Below are positions 23,200 to 34,529 of a stretch of DNA of 64,000 nt, in pieces; within the stretch, counting starts at the first letter, position 1, and every line of letters begins with the position of its first letter. Position numbers and translations under genes: made by a program. Below the pieces are notes generated by a model. That model saw only the letters and a program-made list of their open reading frames with translations. It was not told where the DNA came from and did not search any database. The DNA comes from Uranotaenia lowii (lineage: Eukaryota > Arthropoda > Insecta > Diptera > Culicidae). Where the stretch lies: NCBI RefSeq assembly GCF_029784155.1, contig NC_073692.1:275385413-275449412 (forward strand), read 5' to 3'.

Positions 23200-25129
23200 A
23201 TTCTACGTCAGAATAAAAACACATCGATTTTTTTTATAATGTCACATGACTTAGATAATCTTCAGTTCACCTCATTAAAAAGCACACCAGAATATCAAAA
23301 GTAACAGAAGCGCTTAGATCTAAACCTTGTAGATGCATTGTCGAATAAATTCCCCTCATCAACAGATCACCTAATTTAGATCCATCATCAAACGCATCTA
23401 CTTCCTCTACGATTGACGCATAACTATCTCTGGAAACCGGAGAATCAACTAGCTTCTTTTTTGCTGTCTCTTTCCCTCTCGTCAACCAGGACTCATAATT
23501 CATTTATTATCTTACCCGAAGCATCAGCAAGATCAAAGGAAAATTATGATCATTTTTTCCCCATTTATGCCGTGCGCTGTCAAAGCAACTGATTCGAACG
23601 GTACCTTTCCGAGAGCTTCCCTGACCCTGAACTGCGAGCCAAAGCCAAACCAGACCAAGGCATCGGCCAAACGTAGACTGACTCGAGACCGGTTGATTGA
23701 AATGATCCCTAGCTCTCGGTCGGAAAAGGTTCTTATCCGGCCATGGACGCATTACGGAGTGACGAAAAACTTCAAACGAGACATTAATTAAGAAAGCGTG
23801 GAAAATCTACGCCAAAAGATAATCGTCCGGTTCTACTGTAAGCAGAGAGAGAGAGAAAGAGAAACATAGGGTCTTTAGTAATACCCGGCTTTGGCCAAAC
23901 GAGAGATGCACTAAACTAACTGGTTCTTGTTTTGCCCGAGTCGAGACCATCCTAAAACATGTGTGAGCTGGCGACAACACAGATCAAATGGAAAATGATG
24001 GTAACTGGAGCTGTATAGTTTTTGTTCGCCTCCTCCCTCCTTCCAGTTTCAAGAATAGGGGAAAACCTGCATGCGTTGAGGGAAGAATCGTAAAGCTGGC
24101 TCGTTTCGACCAGGCCAGGAAGTTGTAAAACCGACTACACAAACTCGAATCTAGATTAGTTACCAGCGCAGAGATGTAATCAATTACGAAGTCGTAGTCG
24201 TCATCGTCCGGGAGCGGGCATAACTGTGTGGTATGATATAAAATTAATTGTAATTTGATGTCAACGATTGACACTTTTTGCCACGAACGTTGAATAAATG
24301 GTATCTAACGGTGGAGACGGGGAAATAGTTTTTGTAACGCAGTTTGATATAAAAAAAACTAGACGAATCCAGCTGATCGGAGTCGCAGTGTCCTAGTTTT
24401 TATCACTCGAATCGTTTAAACATTGTGTTTGCTTCGTTCAATTGAATTTAATGACTTATAAATGGAAACTATCTGGTCTCTGGTTATGTTATTCACTTAC
24501 TAAGTGTTTGTAAAATTGCTTGTAAAATTCGCATTCATCTCATTTTCTTATGCTATCAGTTCTGAAACAATTTTTAAAACAATTTTAAGCTCATTCCATT
24601 ACAAGAGAATGTGAAATTGTAAGACTGTCCCAAATTTCAATCATTCTAAGAAAAAATAGAAGTATGCGCATTAAACTGCTGCAAAAATTGACTTTTGGCT
24701 CTCATATGCTTTTTGGATACCAATTGGATCACCAAGGATCTGTGTAAAATATAAAAAGATGATTTGTTAAAGGTGAAAACATTTATAAATTGGAAATTTC
24801 CATACAAAATTTGGATCATCTAATGCACAAAAAGAACATAATAGAACAAATTCAATTTTTTGGAACATTTCATCAATAAAAAACTTTTTTTGGGCCCCAC
24901 TAGAAATGTTTTTTTCCATACCATTTACAGTAAATTCTGAATGAAATATTACTCTAAAATGATTCTTTATTCTGAACTCAGATAAATGAAAATTTTATTC
25001 CAGTAATTAGCCATTTTAACTTTCAATATTCAAAAATAAAGATAGAAGCACATAGAAGTATAAAAAAATGATCATTATCCATCCCAGAGTCCAAAACCCA
25101 TCAAAAGTCAGGAAGTATAACTCGCTTAA
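23200..25129. other. Mostly non-repetitive island
   Basis: The stretch 23500-24400 has higher complexity and GC than its surroundings and no repeat signature that I can see. It could be host intron, untranslated or regulatory DNA. Open frames of 78-96 codons occur here but none shows a domain. A TATAAA at 24348 followed by CAGTG at 24386 is spaced too far for a clear core promoter. Confidence 0.4.
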
Positions 25130-25149
25130 ACTAAAAACTATCCTTAAAT

Positions 25150-26600
25150 ACAACTTTTAACAAAGAGAACGGATCTCTTTGATGGAACACTGCATCGATT
25201 TGCCTTTGAATTGAGGGATGATTAAGGATAAGAGATGGCCAACAACATCTCTTCGATCGATTCAATGCCCGCAATCCGATGAAGATCTTCGGTGCTGTGC
25301 CAAGGTGGAAGCCGCAAAATCATTTTCAGAACCTTGTTTCGAATCCTTTGGATGGCTTTCTTCCTCGTCGCGCAGCAGCTAGACCAAATCGGAACTGCAT
25401 ACATTATCGCTGGTTAAAACATCTGTTTGTAAATAAGCAGATAATAAAGAGATTTAGTGTATTTATTACATTCAGATTGAATATTTCCAATGTGATTTTT
25501 AAAAGTAAGGTTCCGATCAAATGTGAGTCCCAAGTACTTCACGTGATCAGACCATTCTAATGAAACCACATTAAAAGTTGTGGAATGATTTTCATTAGGT
25601 TTAAAAAAATTAAGCTCTTTGCTAATGGGGAAATAAAATGAGTTGAACCTTAGAAGCATTAAGAGAAATTTTCCACATTTCCAAGTAATTCAAAAAGGAA
25701 TTAAAATTTTGTTGCAACCTACTACGTGCCACCCGTATATTCCGACCTTTGGCTGAAAGCATAGTATCTTCTTCTTCTGGTACATAAGGAAGATCAAAAG
25801 TAAAAATATTGTATAAAATTGGTCCAAGTATACTGCCCTGAGGGACACCAGCTTCAATAGGTGTCTTTTCAGAGCATGAACTTTGATAGCTTACTTGCAA
25901 AGTTCGGCTAGTCAAATAATTTTACATCATTTCAGAAAGATATATAGGAAAATCAAATCGAGCTAATTTTGCTGCTAAACTTTTACGCCAAACACTGTCA
26001 AAAACTTTTTCAATATCTAGAAGAGCAACACCAGTTGAATAACCTTCAGATTAGCTAGCGTGAATCATATGCGTTACTCTCAAAAGATGATGTGTAGTAG
26101 AATGTCCATGACGAAAACCAAATTGTTCGTCAGGAAAAATGAAATTCTGATTAATGGTAATCATCATTCTATTCAAAACAAATCTCTCATTCAGTTTACT
26201 TAAAGAAGGAAGCAAACTTATTGGTCGATAACTTGAAGGCTCTGAAGCCCTTTTCCGAGGTTTAAAAATTTGAGTTACTTTGACATTTTCCATTTATTTG
26301 AAAATAAGCCAAGTGAAAACATTTATTGAAGATTATGACTAAAAAATTTAAAATACTTTCAGGCAACTTTTAAATTTTTGAAAATTAATTGAAGTTCATC
26401 TATATTTATCTCGCAAAACTTTCAAAAATATTTCATTAGAAAGAATATCATCAAATTCCAGGGAAATTTGAGCATCATTTGGACTTACAACTTTTAAATT
26501 AAAATCATGAGCAGACTCAAATTGTTTGGCTAGCTTTTGAGATTTTTCTGCATTAGTTGAAAGAAGTTTATATTCATCTTTCAAAGTAGGAATTGTCTTC
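25150..26600 (-). pseudogene. Juan-like reverse transcriptase, decayed
   Basis: Broken frames carry motifs in order: SYRPISLLPSLSKL, DEQFGFRHGHSTTHHLLR, AGVPQGSILGPILYNIF and FDLPYVPEEEDTMLSAKGR, then KYLGLTFDRNLTFKNHI and the C-terminal RIRNKVLKMILRLPPW. The polymerase active site, normally F/YADDT, has lost its first part (EEEDT remains), and in-frame stops separate the pieces. In a working element this enzyme copies element RNA at the nicked target. Confidence 0.9.
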
Positions 26601-26868
26601 TGGGGCTTTTTCAGAATTTTAGTTCATTTCCGAAATTGCTTTGAGTAGGGTTTTATGTCCTTTACTGCATTTGCAATAATTTTGTTACGAATAAAATTTA
26701 AATGACGTTTGATCTCTTTTTAAAGATCGCAATAAAAAAAATTAAATAAGGATCTCTAGATATTAATATTGGCGTCGACGAATGTTTTTCAGTTGAATCA
26801 AAAACTAACGATCATCATCGATCAAAGTTTGGTTAAATTTATGTTATATTTTAGGTATTGAAGCGGCT

Positions 26869-28655
26869 TTAGCATTGATTATTTAAGTTGTCAAATTTTT
26901 TACAGCCAAATAAAGGGTTTTCAATGGGACTTTGGGATAAAGAAAAAGTTACTGGAAGGTGGTCTGAATCGAGGTCCGCATGAGTAACTAATTGACTACA
27001 ATGCTCACCTAAATCCGTTAGAATCAAATCATTTGTGGAAGGATTTCTAATTGAAGTGAAACAAGTATGCCCATTAGGATATTCAACAATATAATAGCAT
27101 GCAGAGCAGTCATTAGGGCAAAACTGTATAAGACGCACCAGTTAAGCATTATCGCTATTTACAGCGATACCCATCATCTATGAACCAAATTGAAAGTTCA
27201 CGACGGTTCAGGGATCACATTTACATCTTATCAAAAAGAAATAATATGTTTAAAACACGATTTTGGTAATATTTTTGTGAAAATCTTAAAGAGCCAGAAA
27301 ACAAGCCGCGGGGTAGAACGCCAAAACTTGTGGACAGAACGCACCATTCCGAATGGGTGGTGAAAAATGGAACAATGATTATACGGAATATAGTAATTGA
27401 AACAACAATTTTTTTATTACATTTTCATTGTATTTTTGCAAACTAACCATACCTTGGCAAAAAATTATTCATCATTGCTTAATTTAACTAAAATTTTGCT
27501 TTTCAAAATTCACTTTTTCATATCCTTATAGGTAAAACGCCTTCAGGTAGGCAACGAAATTCAATTTCTTGACTGATATCGCGACAAACATGGCGGCAGA
27601 CAATTTTTCAAGTCAAATATTGGTGCACCTTTTAAACTCAAACAAGGATGAAATTGGTTATAATTAGGCATTCTTATCGTGATTTGGAAGTCAGCAAATG
27701 AAAAGAAAGACATTTTGTTATGACATTTAGTTTTTCTCAAAAGTTAACAGCGTTCTAAATTTGAGCCTAAAACACGTCCTTTTGCGGGCATTCTGCCCCA
27801 ATTTTGATATGATTAATTTTAGTTTAAATTTGTGGGAAGGTAGTAAAATATAATAAAATATTAAAAGTCATTCGAAAGTGCATAAGAGAGTAGTAACAAA
27901 AAGCTGCAGTTGGATCAGATAGCGCAGACTGGTTCACCATAAAACCTTATATGTTAACCATAAAAAATAACAAGTTTTAGGCAGAAGCCATAAATCCTTC
28001 TGTTTCTAAGCATTAAAGTCGTTTTTGTGAACTTTTCATTTAAAAAATGATGAAAAAGCTCGTTTGCTACAATAGAAATGAAGAAAAACACCATTCGGAA
28101 CCAAAGGTTAGTGTATTTTTGAGAAAGAATGGCATGGGCCATTTTACCCCGCTGGTGCGTCTTGTACAGTTCTTCCCTATATGAAATATTCCCATTTGAA
28201 TTCGATGAAGTATTATTCCAAGATCGGTGTTTTGCATTAAAGTCACCAATTATAAAAAAAATAGATTTATTTCTGGTGAGATTTTGAAAATCTCTTTTCA
28301 AAAATTTTACTGTTCACCGCTAGATTGGAAAGGCAAATTTGCGGCAATAATTATAATATTCTCCCTAGAAGTTTCTAATTCAATTCCAATTGTTTCTAAG
28401 ACTTTTGTATTGAAAGAAGGAAAAAGTCTAAATTTGGGACGACTATTGATGACAATAGCTACACCTCCACCTTGTCGATCAAGTCGATCATTTCGTAAAA
28501 TTTTAAAGAAAGCATTGCTTTTCAAGTTATTGTCTGGCTTTAAAACAGTTTCAGTGATGGCAGCAATATGTATGTTTTGAGTTTACAAAAATAAAAATAA
28601 TTCATCTTGGTTAGCCAACAAAGATCTAGCGTTCCAAAGCGGGACAGCCAAAGCA
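26869..28655 (-). pseudogene. Juan-like endonuclease, split and decayed
   Basis: The N-terminal part reads VPLWNARSLLANQDELFLFL, ITETVLKPDNNL, RNDRLDRQGGGVAIVI and then FFIIGDFNAKHRSWNNTSSN; the C-terminal part (27138-26869) reads TSIRNPSTNDLILTDLGEHC and DLDSDHLPVTF, the SDH catalytic motif. The GDFNAKH form is typical of the Jockey group. About 1 kb of foreign DNA separates the two parts. Confidence 0.9.
27310..27799. mobile_element. MITE-like element with GGGGYAGAAYGCC ends
   Basis: GGGGTAGAACGCC at 27310 is matched by the complement GGGGCAGAATGCC ending at 27799, about 490 bp apart. It lies inside the insertion that splits the Juan endonuclease. I could not define a target duplication, so the true borders may be wider. 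Confidence 0.5.
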
Positions 28656-29291
28656 CGATCCCAGAGGCTGTACACGACGATGCTGACGAAGTTTGACTGC
28701 GTGGTAATGGACGACGAAACCTACGTCAAAGCCGACTACAAGCAGCTTCCGGGACAGGAGTTTTATACGAAAAAAGGAAGGGAAAAGGTAGCAGATATTT
28801 TCAAGCACATGAAACTGTCAAAGTTCGCGAAGAAATATCAGGTTTGGCAAGCCATCTGTACCTGTGGCTTGAAAAGCAGCATTTTCATAGCTTTCGGGAC
28901 TGTCAACAAAAAAATTTACGTGAAAGAGTGTTTGAATAAACGTCTGCTGCCTTTCCTGGAGAAACACGGTTGTTCCGTACTGTTTTGGCGGGATTTGGCA
29001 TCTTGCCATTACGGTAAAAAGGCCATGGAGTGGTACTCCGCCAACAACGTACAGGTGGCTCCCAAGGACAAGAACCCTCCAAACACGCCAGAGCTCCGCC
29101 GAATTGAGAAATACTGGGCTTTTGTCAAGCGGAACCTAAAGATGACCAAAAAAACAGCTAAGGACGAGCAGCAGTTCAAGGCAAACTGGCTTTCTGCGGC
29201 GAAGAAGGTGGACAAGGTGGCTGTACAAAATCTGAAGGCAGGGGTTAAGCGTAAGGCCCGGCAATTCGGATTTGGAAAAGTGGAAGCCTAA
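28650..29291 (+). pseudogene. DD37E transposase catalytic domain
   Basis: The frame is open for 203 codons from the Met at 28680 and slightly farther upstream (ARSQRLYTTMLTKFD). It carries the three acidic residues of the DDE domain: VVMDDETYVK, FWRDLASCHYG and ELRRIEKYW. There are 37 residues between the second D and the E, which defines the DD37E group. WQAICTCGLKS and VQNLKAGVKRKARQF are further family marks. The domain alone is uninterrupted, unlike most elements here, but with no helix-turn-helix half and no left terminal repeat it cannot act as a complete transposase. A stop follows VEA at 29289. Confidence 0.92.
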
Positions 29292-29418
29292 CTGAATATT
29301 TTTCCTGAATTTTATACTAATTAAACTTTAAAAAGAAGTTTAATTTGAATTTTTAAATAAACGATTTCACCGATTTACACGCGTTTTCCCTTGACCAAAT
29401 TTTGACCGTATCACCCTT
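28650..29418 (+). mobile_element. DD37E Tc1/mariner element, 5' half missing
   Basis: The right end reads, in complement, TA then AAGGGTGATACGGTCAAAAT, with TA at 29419-29420. The left terminal repeat and the DNA-binding half of the gene are gone; the transposase frame emerges directly from Juan endonuclease sequence at about 28650. It lies between ORF1 and ORF2 of the Juan-like element, on the opposite strand. Confidence 0.85.
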
Positions 29419-29429
29419 TATTTGGATCC

Positions 29430-30140
29430 ATGAAGGAATCGTTAAGTCATAATAATTTTGATAGCATAATTAATAGAAAATTGGAAAGCTTCAAACATTG
29501 AATTTCCTTTCAACATAAGTTGCATCCTTTCCATTAAATCTTGATTGTTAGGTTCAGAAAAATTCCTTCGCATGAACGTTGAGACTTGGATTTTTCCCAT
29601 AATTTATACCCAAAGCAGGCAACCCATTTTCAATCACTTCTGAGAACGTTAAACAACGAGTCTGAGACGCATAATCAGCCCTGGTAGCATTGAAATCACT
29701 TCAAGCATTACCAAGCCGTGATTCTCAAGCAGGCTGGCCGCGAACAGGCAGATTGTTTCCGGCCTGACGTTTGAAGATGGGAAAGAGGAAGGAGAAGAAG
29801 GAACTTTTCAGACAATCTTGGCATTTTTCCTAGAAGCAATAATTTTTGCCCTAACGTGATAGTCTATGGAATTGGAGGAATGATTACCTGCGCAATTTGC
29901 ACACTTGAAAAATTGACGATATTGCCAAATATTTTGAAGAAAATTTGTAGAGGATTTTTGAAAAGGTTCAAATTTGACTCGACAATGAAACATAAGACGA
30001 GTCTTTTCAAGAATTTGCAAATTATTGACCTGATACTTTTTAAAATGGATCAACTAAAGCTCAGGAGCGAAACCAACGCAACTAGTATTATTCGTGTTGG
30101 TCCTTTTTATCCTGTTGTGGAGAGAGTCCACTGTGACCAT
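29430..30140 (-). pseudogene. Juan-like ORF1 (gag-type) C-terminal part
   Basis: The minus strand shows LIHFKKYQVNNLQILEKTRL, KCANCAGNHSSNS followed by RAKIIASRKNAKIV, then a decayed tail ending near ATGGATCCAAATAA. The CxxC spacing is a relic of the zinc knuckles of Jockey-clade ORF1 proteins, which bind element RNA. Stops and frameshifts are present. Confidence 0.8.
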
Positions 30141-30365
30141 TAAGTTGATCTATTGTAGTATTACCTCGCGATATTATTTTTTCTTTGCTAAGCTTCTTGA
30201 CACCCCTGCACTTTTGGTTGAAGTTTCAGTTGTTTATCGGTAGATATGCGAGCACACACATAAATAGGTAGGATCTTCAAGTGCAATCTAAGTTCCCTTG
30301 AAAAGATCCATCCACATGCATGTGCTGCATCGTTGAGGCGTACAATTCCGAGGTATACCCGGCTA

Positions 30366-32792
30366 CAGGCCCGTGCGAATGACCGGTCCATGTGGGGGGT
30401 TTTCGAAGTTCAAGCTAAAAATAATAACAATACTAAAAATACACAATAAACATGGAAATACATTTCTAACATAATTTTGTTACTCATGGTTATCACACAA
30501 ACTCAAAAACTTTTACTGACAAAATAAATCGAAATTTTCAAAACAAATCGCAAAGAAAGTTTCAAATCAATAATATTTTTGGTAAGTCATTAATGAATTT
30601 TTCAAAATGATGTTCCTTATCCTGGACTAGGAATTTGCTTTAAAATTATTTATAAGCAGTCTAGTTTTCAAACAGGAAATAAATATTTCCAAAACACAGA
30701 TTAAAAAAAAATAATTCTAAAATAAACATCCGATCAGGTTATAAATTAACCATGATAAATTGTTAGTAAAATTGGTAAAATGGTATTTTTTTTTGAATTA
30801 CTTTTTTTTTCTTCATTTTCGACTGAAAAATTAATTGAAAAATTCCGCTGCAGGTTTATAATTTAAAATGTGAATTTTTGATGAAGGAAAAATTAAAAGG
30901 TTTATGTTTTTAGAACACATAAACTCAGAATTGAAAAATATTGACAAACTTATCAAAAATATTTCTTCAAATTTAAATAGCTTGACTTGAAAATTTGGCA
31001 AGTTGATATAAAAAAAATTGAAAAAAATGTACTATGAAATTCATAAAATTCGGTAAATTCATTTGAAAATTAAAACAAAATATGAAGATGAAAAAGATAA
31101 GTTTTTAACATATCAGAAGGATTTTTTTTCAATAAACACGTCTTACAATTAGAAAAACTTATTTATAGAGTTCAATTGTTAACTCAAAGAAACCACATTT
31201 TGGTGCTTATGTTTCAATGGTGGATTTAGTAGATTTGAGCGTCTTTAACTAAAATCTTTTGTCAAATTTGAACCATCATATTTAGTTTTGATTATATGGA
31301 GTTTTAAAAAGTGTCAATTTTAAGTGAAATCAGTTATTGATAACTGATTACTATCAATCCTGCATTTAAAAGCAAATTTGACTCTGATTTCGTTATGAAG
31401 AATACTTCATTCAATTAAAGAATAATACTTTGATGATGATGATGATGCATAATCTAAAAAAGTGAAATTCAACAGTGTTTAAAAATTTTCGAAAAATATG
31501 TATTTTTGATTTTTTGGAACTTGCAAAACGATTAGATTTGAGAACTTCCTTGAATAATTTTAACCTATTTTAAACAGTTATTTCAATAACAAAAGCTGAT
31601 AGAAAATTTGCATATTTAGGTTCAGGGCACTTAATTTAGCTGAGTTTACGTTTTAAATTCATTGCAGCTCGGAAAATGTAAATTTTGTGGACTTGTGTAA
31701 TTTTTCCAAACCTTTTCAAATGTGATATTGAGTATTTAGAAAAACTAAAAACACAAAATAAAATTTAGACTGATATTTGTTTCTTGAAGAATATTTCATA
31801 TTAACATAATATTTTTGATGAGTTAAATGATTTTTTTTTTCAATAAAATTTTTCAGTAATAAGATGGAGGATATTAGATTTAAGATTTGTTTATAAAATT
31901 CTGTTGATAATCGTGAGAGGTAAAGGCCGGCATCAAACTTCTCGATGTATAAAATTAGTATTCGGTTTTTTTTATTTTAAGGAAATAAGGCCGGAGCAAA
32001 TTTCAAATTCTTCTTTTGTCACTCAGAGTTGGAACATCGCGAGGGGGGGGGGGACAATAAAAAATAATGCGAAAAACAAATAAATTGCAATAAATTGCAC
32101 AAAATCTTGCATGCAAAAAATTGCATGCTATATCATTGCACAAAACCTATAATATAATGTAATTTTTTATTGAAAAATTCAATAAAATCAAGAATACACA
32201 TGGTGAAATTACTACCATCTTCTAAATTTCTTTTTTGGTCTTGTAATCTTTCGGATACTTGAATTTTTTATCAAAATTTCCATGAAATACTTAAAACTTT
32301 ATTTTTTTCCCATTTCGGGTTTTTGGAAATTTCGAAGGGGGGGGGGGGGGGGAGACAAAAGAAGAAATTGATATTTGTTCCAGCCTAATGGTACGTTTCA
32401 AACTCTGTTCTTATTTAGTTACACTTCTTAATGAAAAAAAAACCATTATAAGACGAGGTAGAGTTTTTGTATTTTTAATTTAGAGTTTCAATACAAAAGG
32501 TTAATTGAATTGCAATTCAAAATTTACAATTAAAAACTACTTTCAATTTTTAAACGTTATATAGTATCGTAAAATTAAATGTGTGAAGCCGAGGGTGATT
32601 GTAGAGTAAATTCCGCCGGAGGCGAGAAAAATTTCTGACTTGCTTATTAAAACTTATTTTTAAACACCTTTTAAGGTCAAGTAATTTTCCGATACTCCAC
32701 AAAAATTTGACTTGGAAAAAATCTCCATGGGGGGGGGGGGGGGTTTAACCCCTAAAACACCCTCCCCCCCCTCCCCCGTTCGCACGGCCTTG
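30366..32792. mobile_element. Non-autonomous hAT-like element with perfect 8-bp TSD
   Basis: The ends are CAGGCCCGTGCGAA (30366) and, in complement, CAAGGCCGTGCGAA (ending 32792). They are flanked by the identical octamer CCCGGCTA at 30358-30365 and 32793-32800. TIR form and 8-bp TSD fit the hAT superfamily. The 2.4-kb interior is AT-rich with poly-G runs at 32043, 32337 and 32728 and has no transposase frame. Confidence 0.9.
31989..32385. mobile_element. PIF/Harbinger-like MITE with TAA TSD
   Basis: GGCCGGAGCAAATTTCAAAT at 31989 and, in complement from 32385, GGCTGGAACAAATATCAATT share about 30 bp ending TCTTCTTTTGTC. TAA lies immediately outside on both sides (31986-31988, 32386-32388). 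The 3-bp TAA duplication suggests PIF/Harbinger. It lies within the hAT-like element. Confidence 0.75.
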
Positions 32793-32930
32793 CCCGGCTA
32801 GCATTTCACTTATGCTAAAACCACCAACCTTCATCATATTATGTGTGCCAGCTTATGTCACGACCGGAATTCGATCTCATGAACGTTGACTTAGAAGATA
32901 AGAATGCTACCTTCTAGGCTACGATCTGCT

Positions 32931-33437
32931 TGTTCTTTTCTTAATTGGAATTACTTGAATTGGAGAAAAACCTAACAAAGTATTTTATTCAGTTGATTCG
33001 GTGTCTGATAGCCGGTGAGACCACGAAGTACAACTTTAAAGGGACGATCATTTTTAGTGTCGTGTGTAAAAAATTGATGTTTTTTCATTCAAGCAATTTT
33101 AAAGAAAATTGAAAATCATCAAAAGATTCCGCCAATATACGGCCACTTCCTTTTTGACCGATCTGAAAAGAAATCTTCACATCCTTGACGGAAGTTACGA
33201 TTTCTTTCCGAAAGGCATTGAAGTCAGGAATTTTAACCGTTATTTGGCGAAATATTTTCATATTTAAAAGTATAAGACGAAGAAGGTTTCTTATTATTCA
33301 TATCAGAATTAAATATGAATATGAATATGAAGGACATCGAATGAATTGGAAATTTCAACTTTTTTGGCCGATTGACCTGTATTAGGTTCGGCAATCCTTT
33401 TTCTTACGACTGTCACGTCGGTTGTTGACTTCCCCAT
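32931..33437 (-). pseudogene. Juan-like ORF1 N-terminal part
   Basis: The frame starts MGKSTTDVTVVRKRIAEP at 33437, and after a frameshift continues with KIPDFNAFRKEIVTSVKDVK, QIGQKGSGRILAESFDD, MIVPLKLYFVVSPAIRH and FFSNSSNSN. These match the order of an ORF1 RNA-binding region in Juan-like elements. It ends where the SINE begins at about 32930. Confidence 0.8.
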
Positions 33438-33500
33438 GCTGAAAAAAAAGAGAAAAATATGAATAAAAGAAAATGAAAATAAATTTAGCACTGAAAAGTG

Positions 33501-34527
33501 CTGATTGAAAAACAGGTAATAAAATAAAATAATAAATGTAAAATGTTCCTGCAGGTTTTTTGTTTTGTTTTTAACAAATCAAATGAAAAAAGTTTGAAAA
33601 ATCTATTCGAAAAAAGTAAAAAGTTCTTGTCGAACAGTATGTTGCACATGATATGTTTAATATTGAAATAAAAATATCAGAAAAACCAAATGTCATTTGC
33701 TGACAACCAAAAATATGGCGACGCTAATTCCCACAACTGTAGAAAAACATCGATTGAACAGGTCGTTAAATTTTACTCTCGTTAAATGGAAAATTGTTAT
33801 TTTTTTTTTCGTTCGACATTTTCTCGTCACTCGTAGGCCATCATCCATCAATGTTGAAGGAAAAGCATTTTGTAGGAGAATAAAATATTATTGATACATT
33901 TATGTCACCCTGTTTGGCCAGTTTTTATACTCGAAACCACACACAAGCTCTCGGCCAACGTCGTCTGTCTCATCAAAAAGCCAAGACATTGTAGGAGGCA
34001 GCTCGGATGCCGATTTGGACCCCGGATAATGGCCACCGAAGGCTGCCGGAGATATGTATGGCATCAAGTGGCCGCGGAAGGAACCCCCGGGAATGGGTCC
34101 ATTCGTACATAAATATGTATGTAGGAGAGCAAGTTCTGGATTTTATATCTTCGCTTCGGGCTGCCCCGGCATTCGGAAAGATTGGCATTGGCTCGGTAAT
34201 CTACCCAGAAGCTGTTGTTGGAGGTTTCTTTTTTGTCGTCCATGCATCTGCTACTTTACTCCACGCTCAGAAGGTTGGGGAGCAATTTAGAAAAGGTCGT
34301 AAAAAGCTTTAATTGCCTTCTTGGAAATTTCATGTGCGCCAAACGAGTGAGTGTGCCCATATAAGTTCGGTGAACATTTGCAATTGAAGCGGTGGGGCCT
34401 CGTCGGAGGGGCAATAAAATATAAATTTAATATCGATTTGTCGTGTATGGTGGTCGTCAAATTGCAACGAACCGGGAGCCGGAAGACCCGACCTGACGTT
34501 CTAGGTGGCTACCGATTGATCGAGATA
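33501..34527. other. Non-repetitive island
   Basis: The part 33890-34520 is relatively GC-rich and unlike the flanking repeats. Overlapping frames of 60-101 codons occur on both strands with no domain, and none is favoured. Host noncoding DNA is the simplest reading; part of it could be Juan 5' sequence near 33500. Confidence 0.4.
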
Positions 34528-34529
34528 TA

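Larger units (their letters stand above)
30105..32930 (-). mobile_element. tRNA-derived SINE, split by a hAT-like element
   Basis: On the minus strand a promoter-like head reads CGTAGCCTAGAAGGTAGC (box A type) and GATCGAATTCCGGTCG (box B type) at 32925-32860, then a tail that continues, after removal of the hAT-like insert, at 30365-30105. It interrupts Juan ORF1; the flanks AAGAAAAGAACAAGCA and ATAAAAAGGACCAACA look like a worn target duplication. Unsplit length would be about 400 bp. Confidence 0.55.
25130..33500 (-). mobile_element. Juan-like Jockey-clade non-LTR retrotransposon, opened by nested insertions
   Basis: From high to low coordinates the minus strand shows, in the correct order, ORF1 N-terminal part (33437-32940), ORF1 C-terminal part (30140-29430), endonuclease (28655 down to 26869) and reverse transcriptase (26600-25150). 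Insertions account for the gaps: a SINE at 32930-30105 (itself split by a hAT-like element), a DD37E piece at 29418-28650, and MITE-bearing DNA between about 28150 and 27140. After subtraction roughly 4 kb remains, in keeping with a Jockey-clade element. Phrases such as SAKGRNIRV and WKISLNASK match what I know of mosquito Juan elements. All parts have stops or frameshifts. Confidence 0.9.

Noticed and set aside
24339..24392. Possible TATA box and initiator (TATAAA at 24348, CAGTG at 24386)
   Set aside because: Spacing of about 39 bp is too long for a clear TATA promoter and no transcript feature follows.
32337..32353. Poly-G runs as separate features of interest
   Set aside because: They lie in subterminal parts of MITE and hAT-like elements and recur with them, so they are element sequence prone to slippage.
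34007..34312. 101-codon plus-strand frame as a host gene
   Set aside because: Three other frames overlap it, no domain, no splice or start context stands out.
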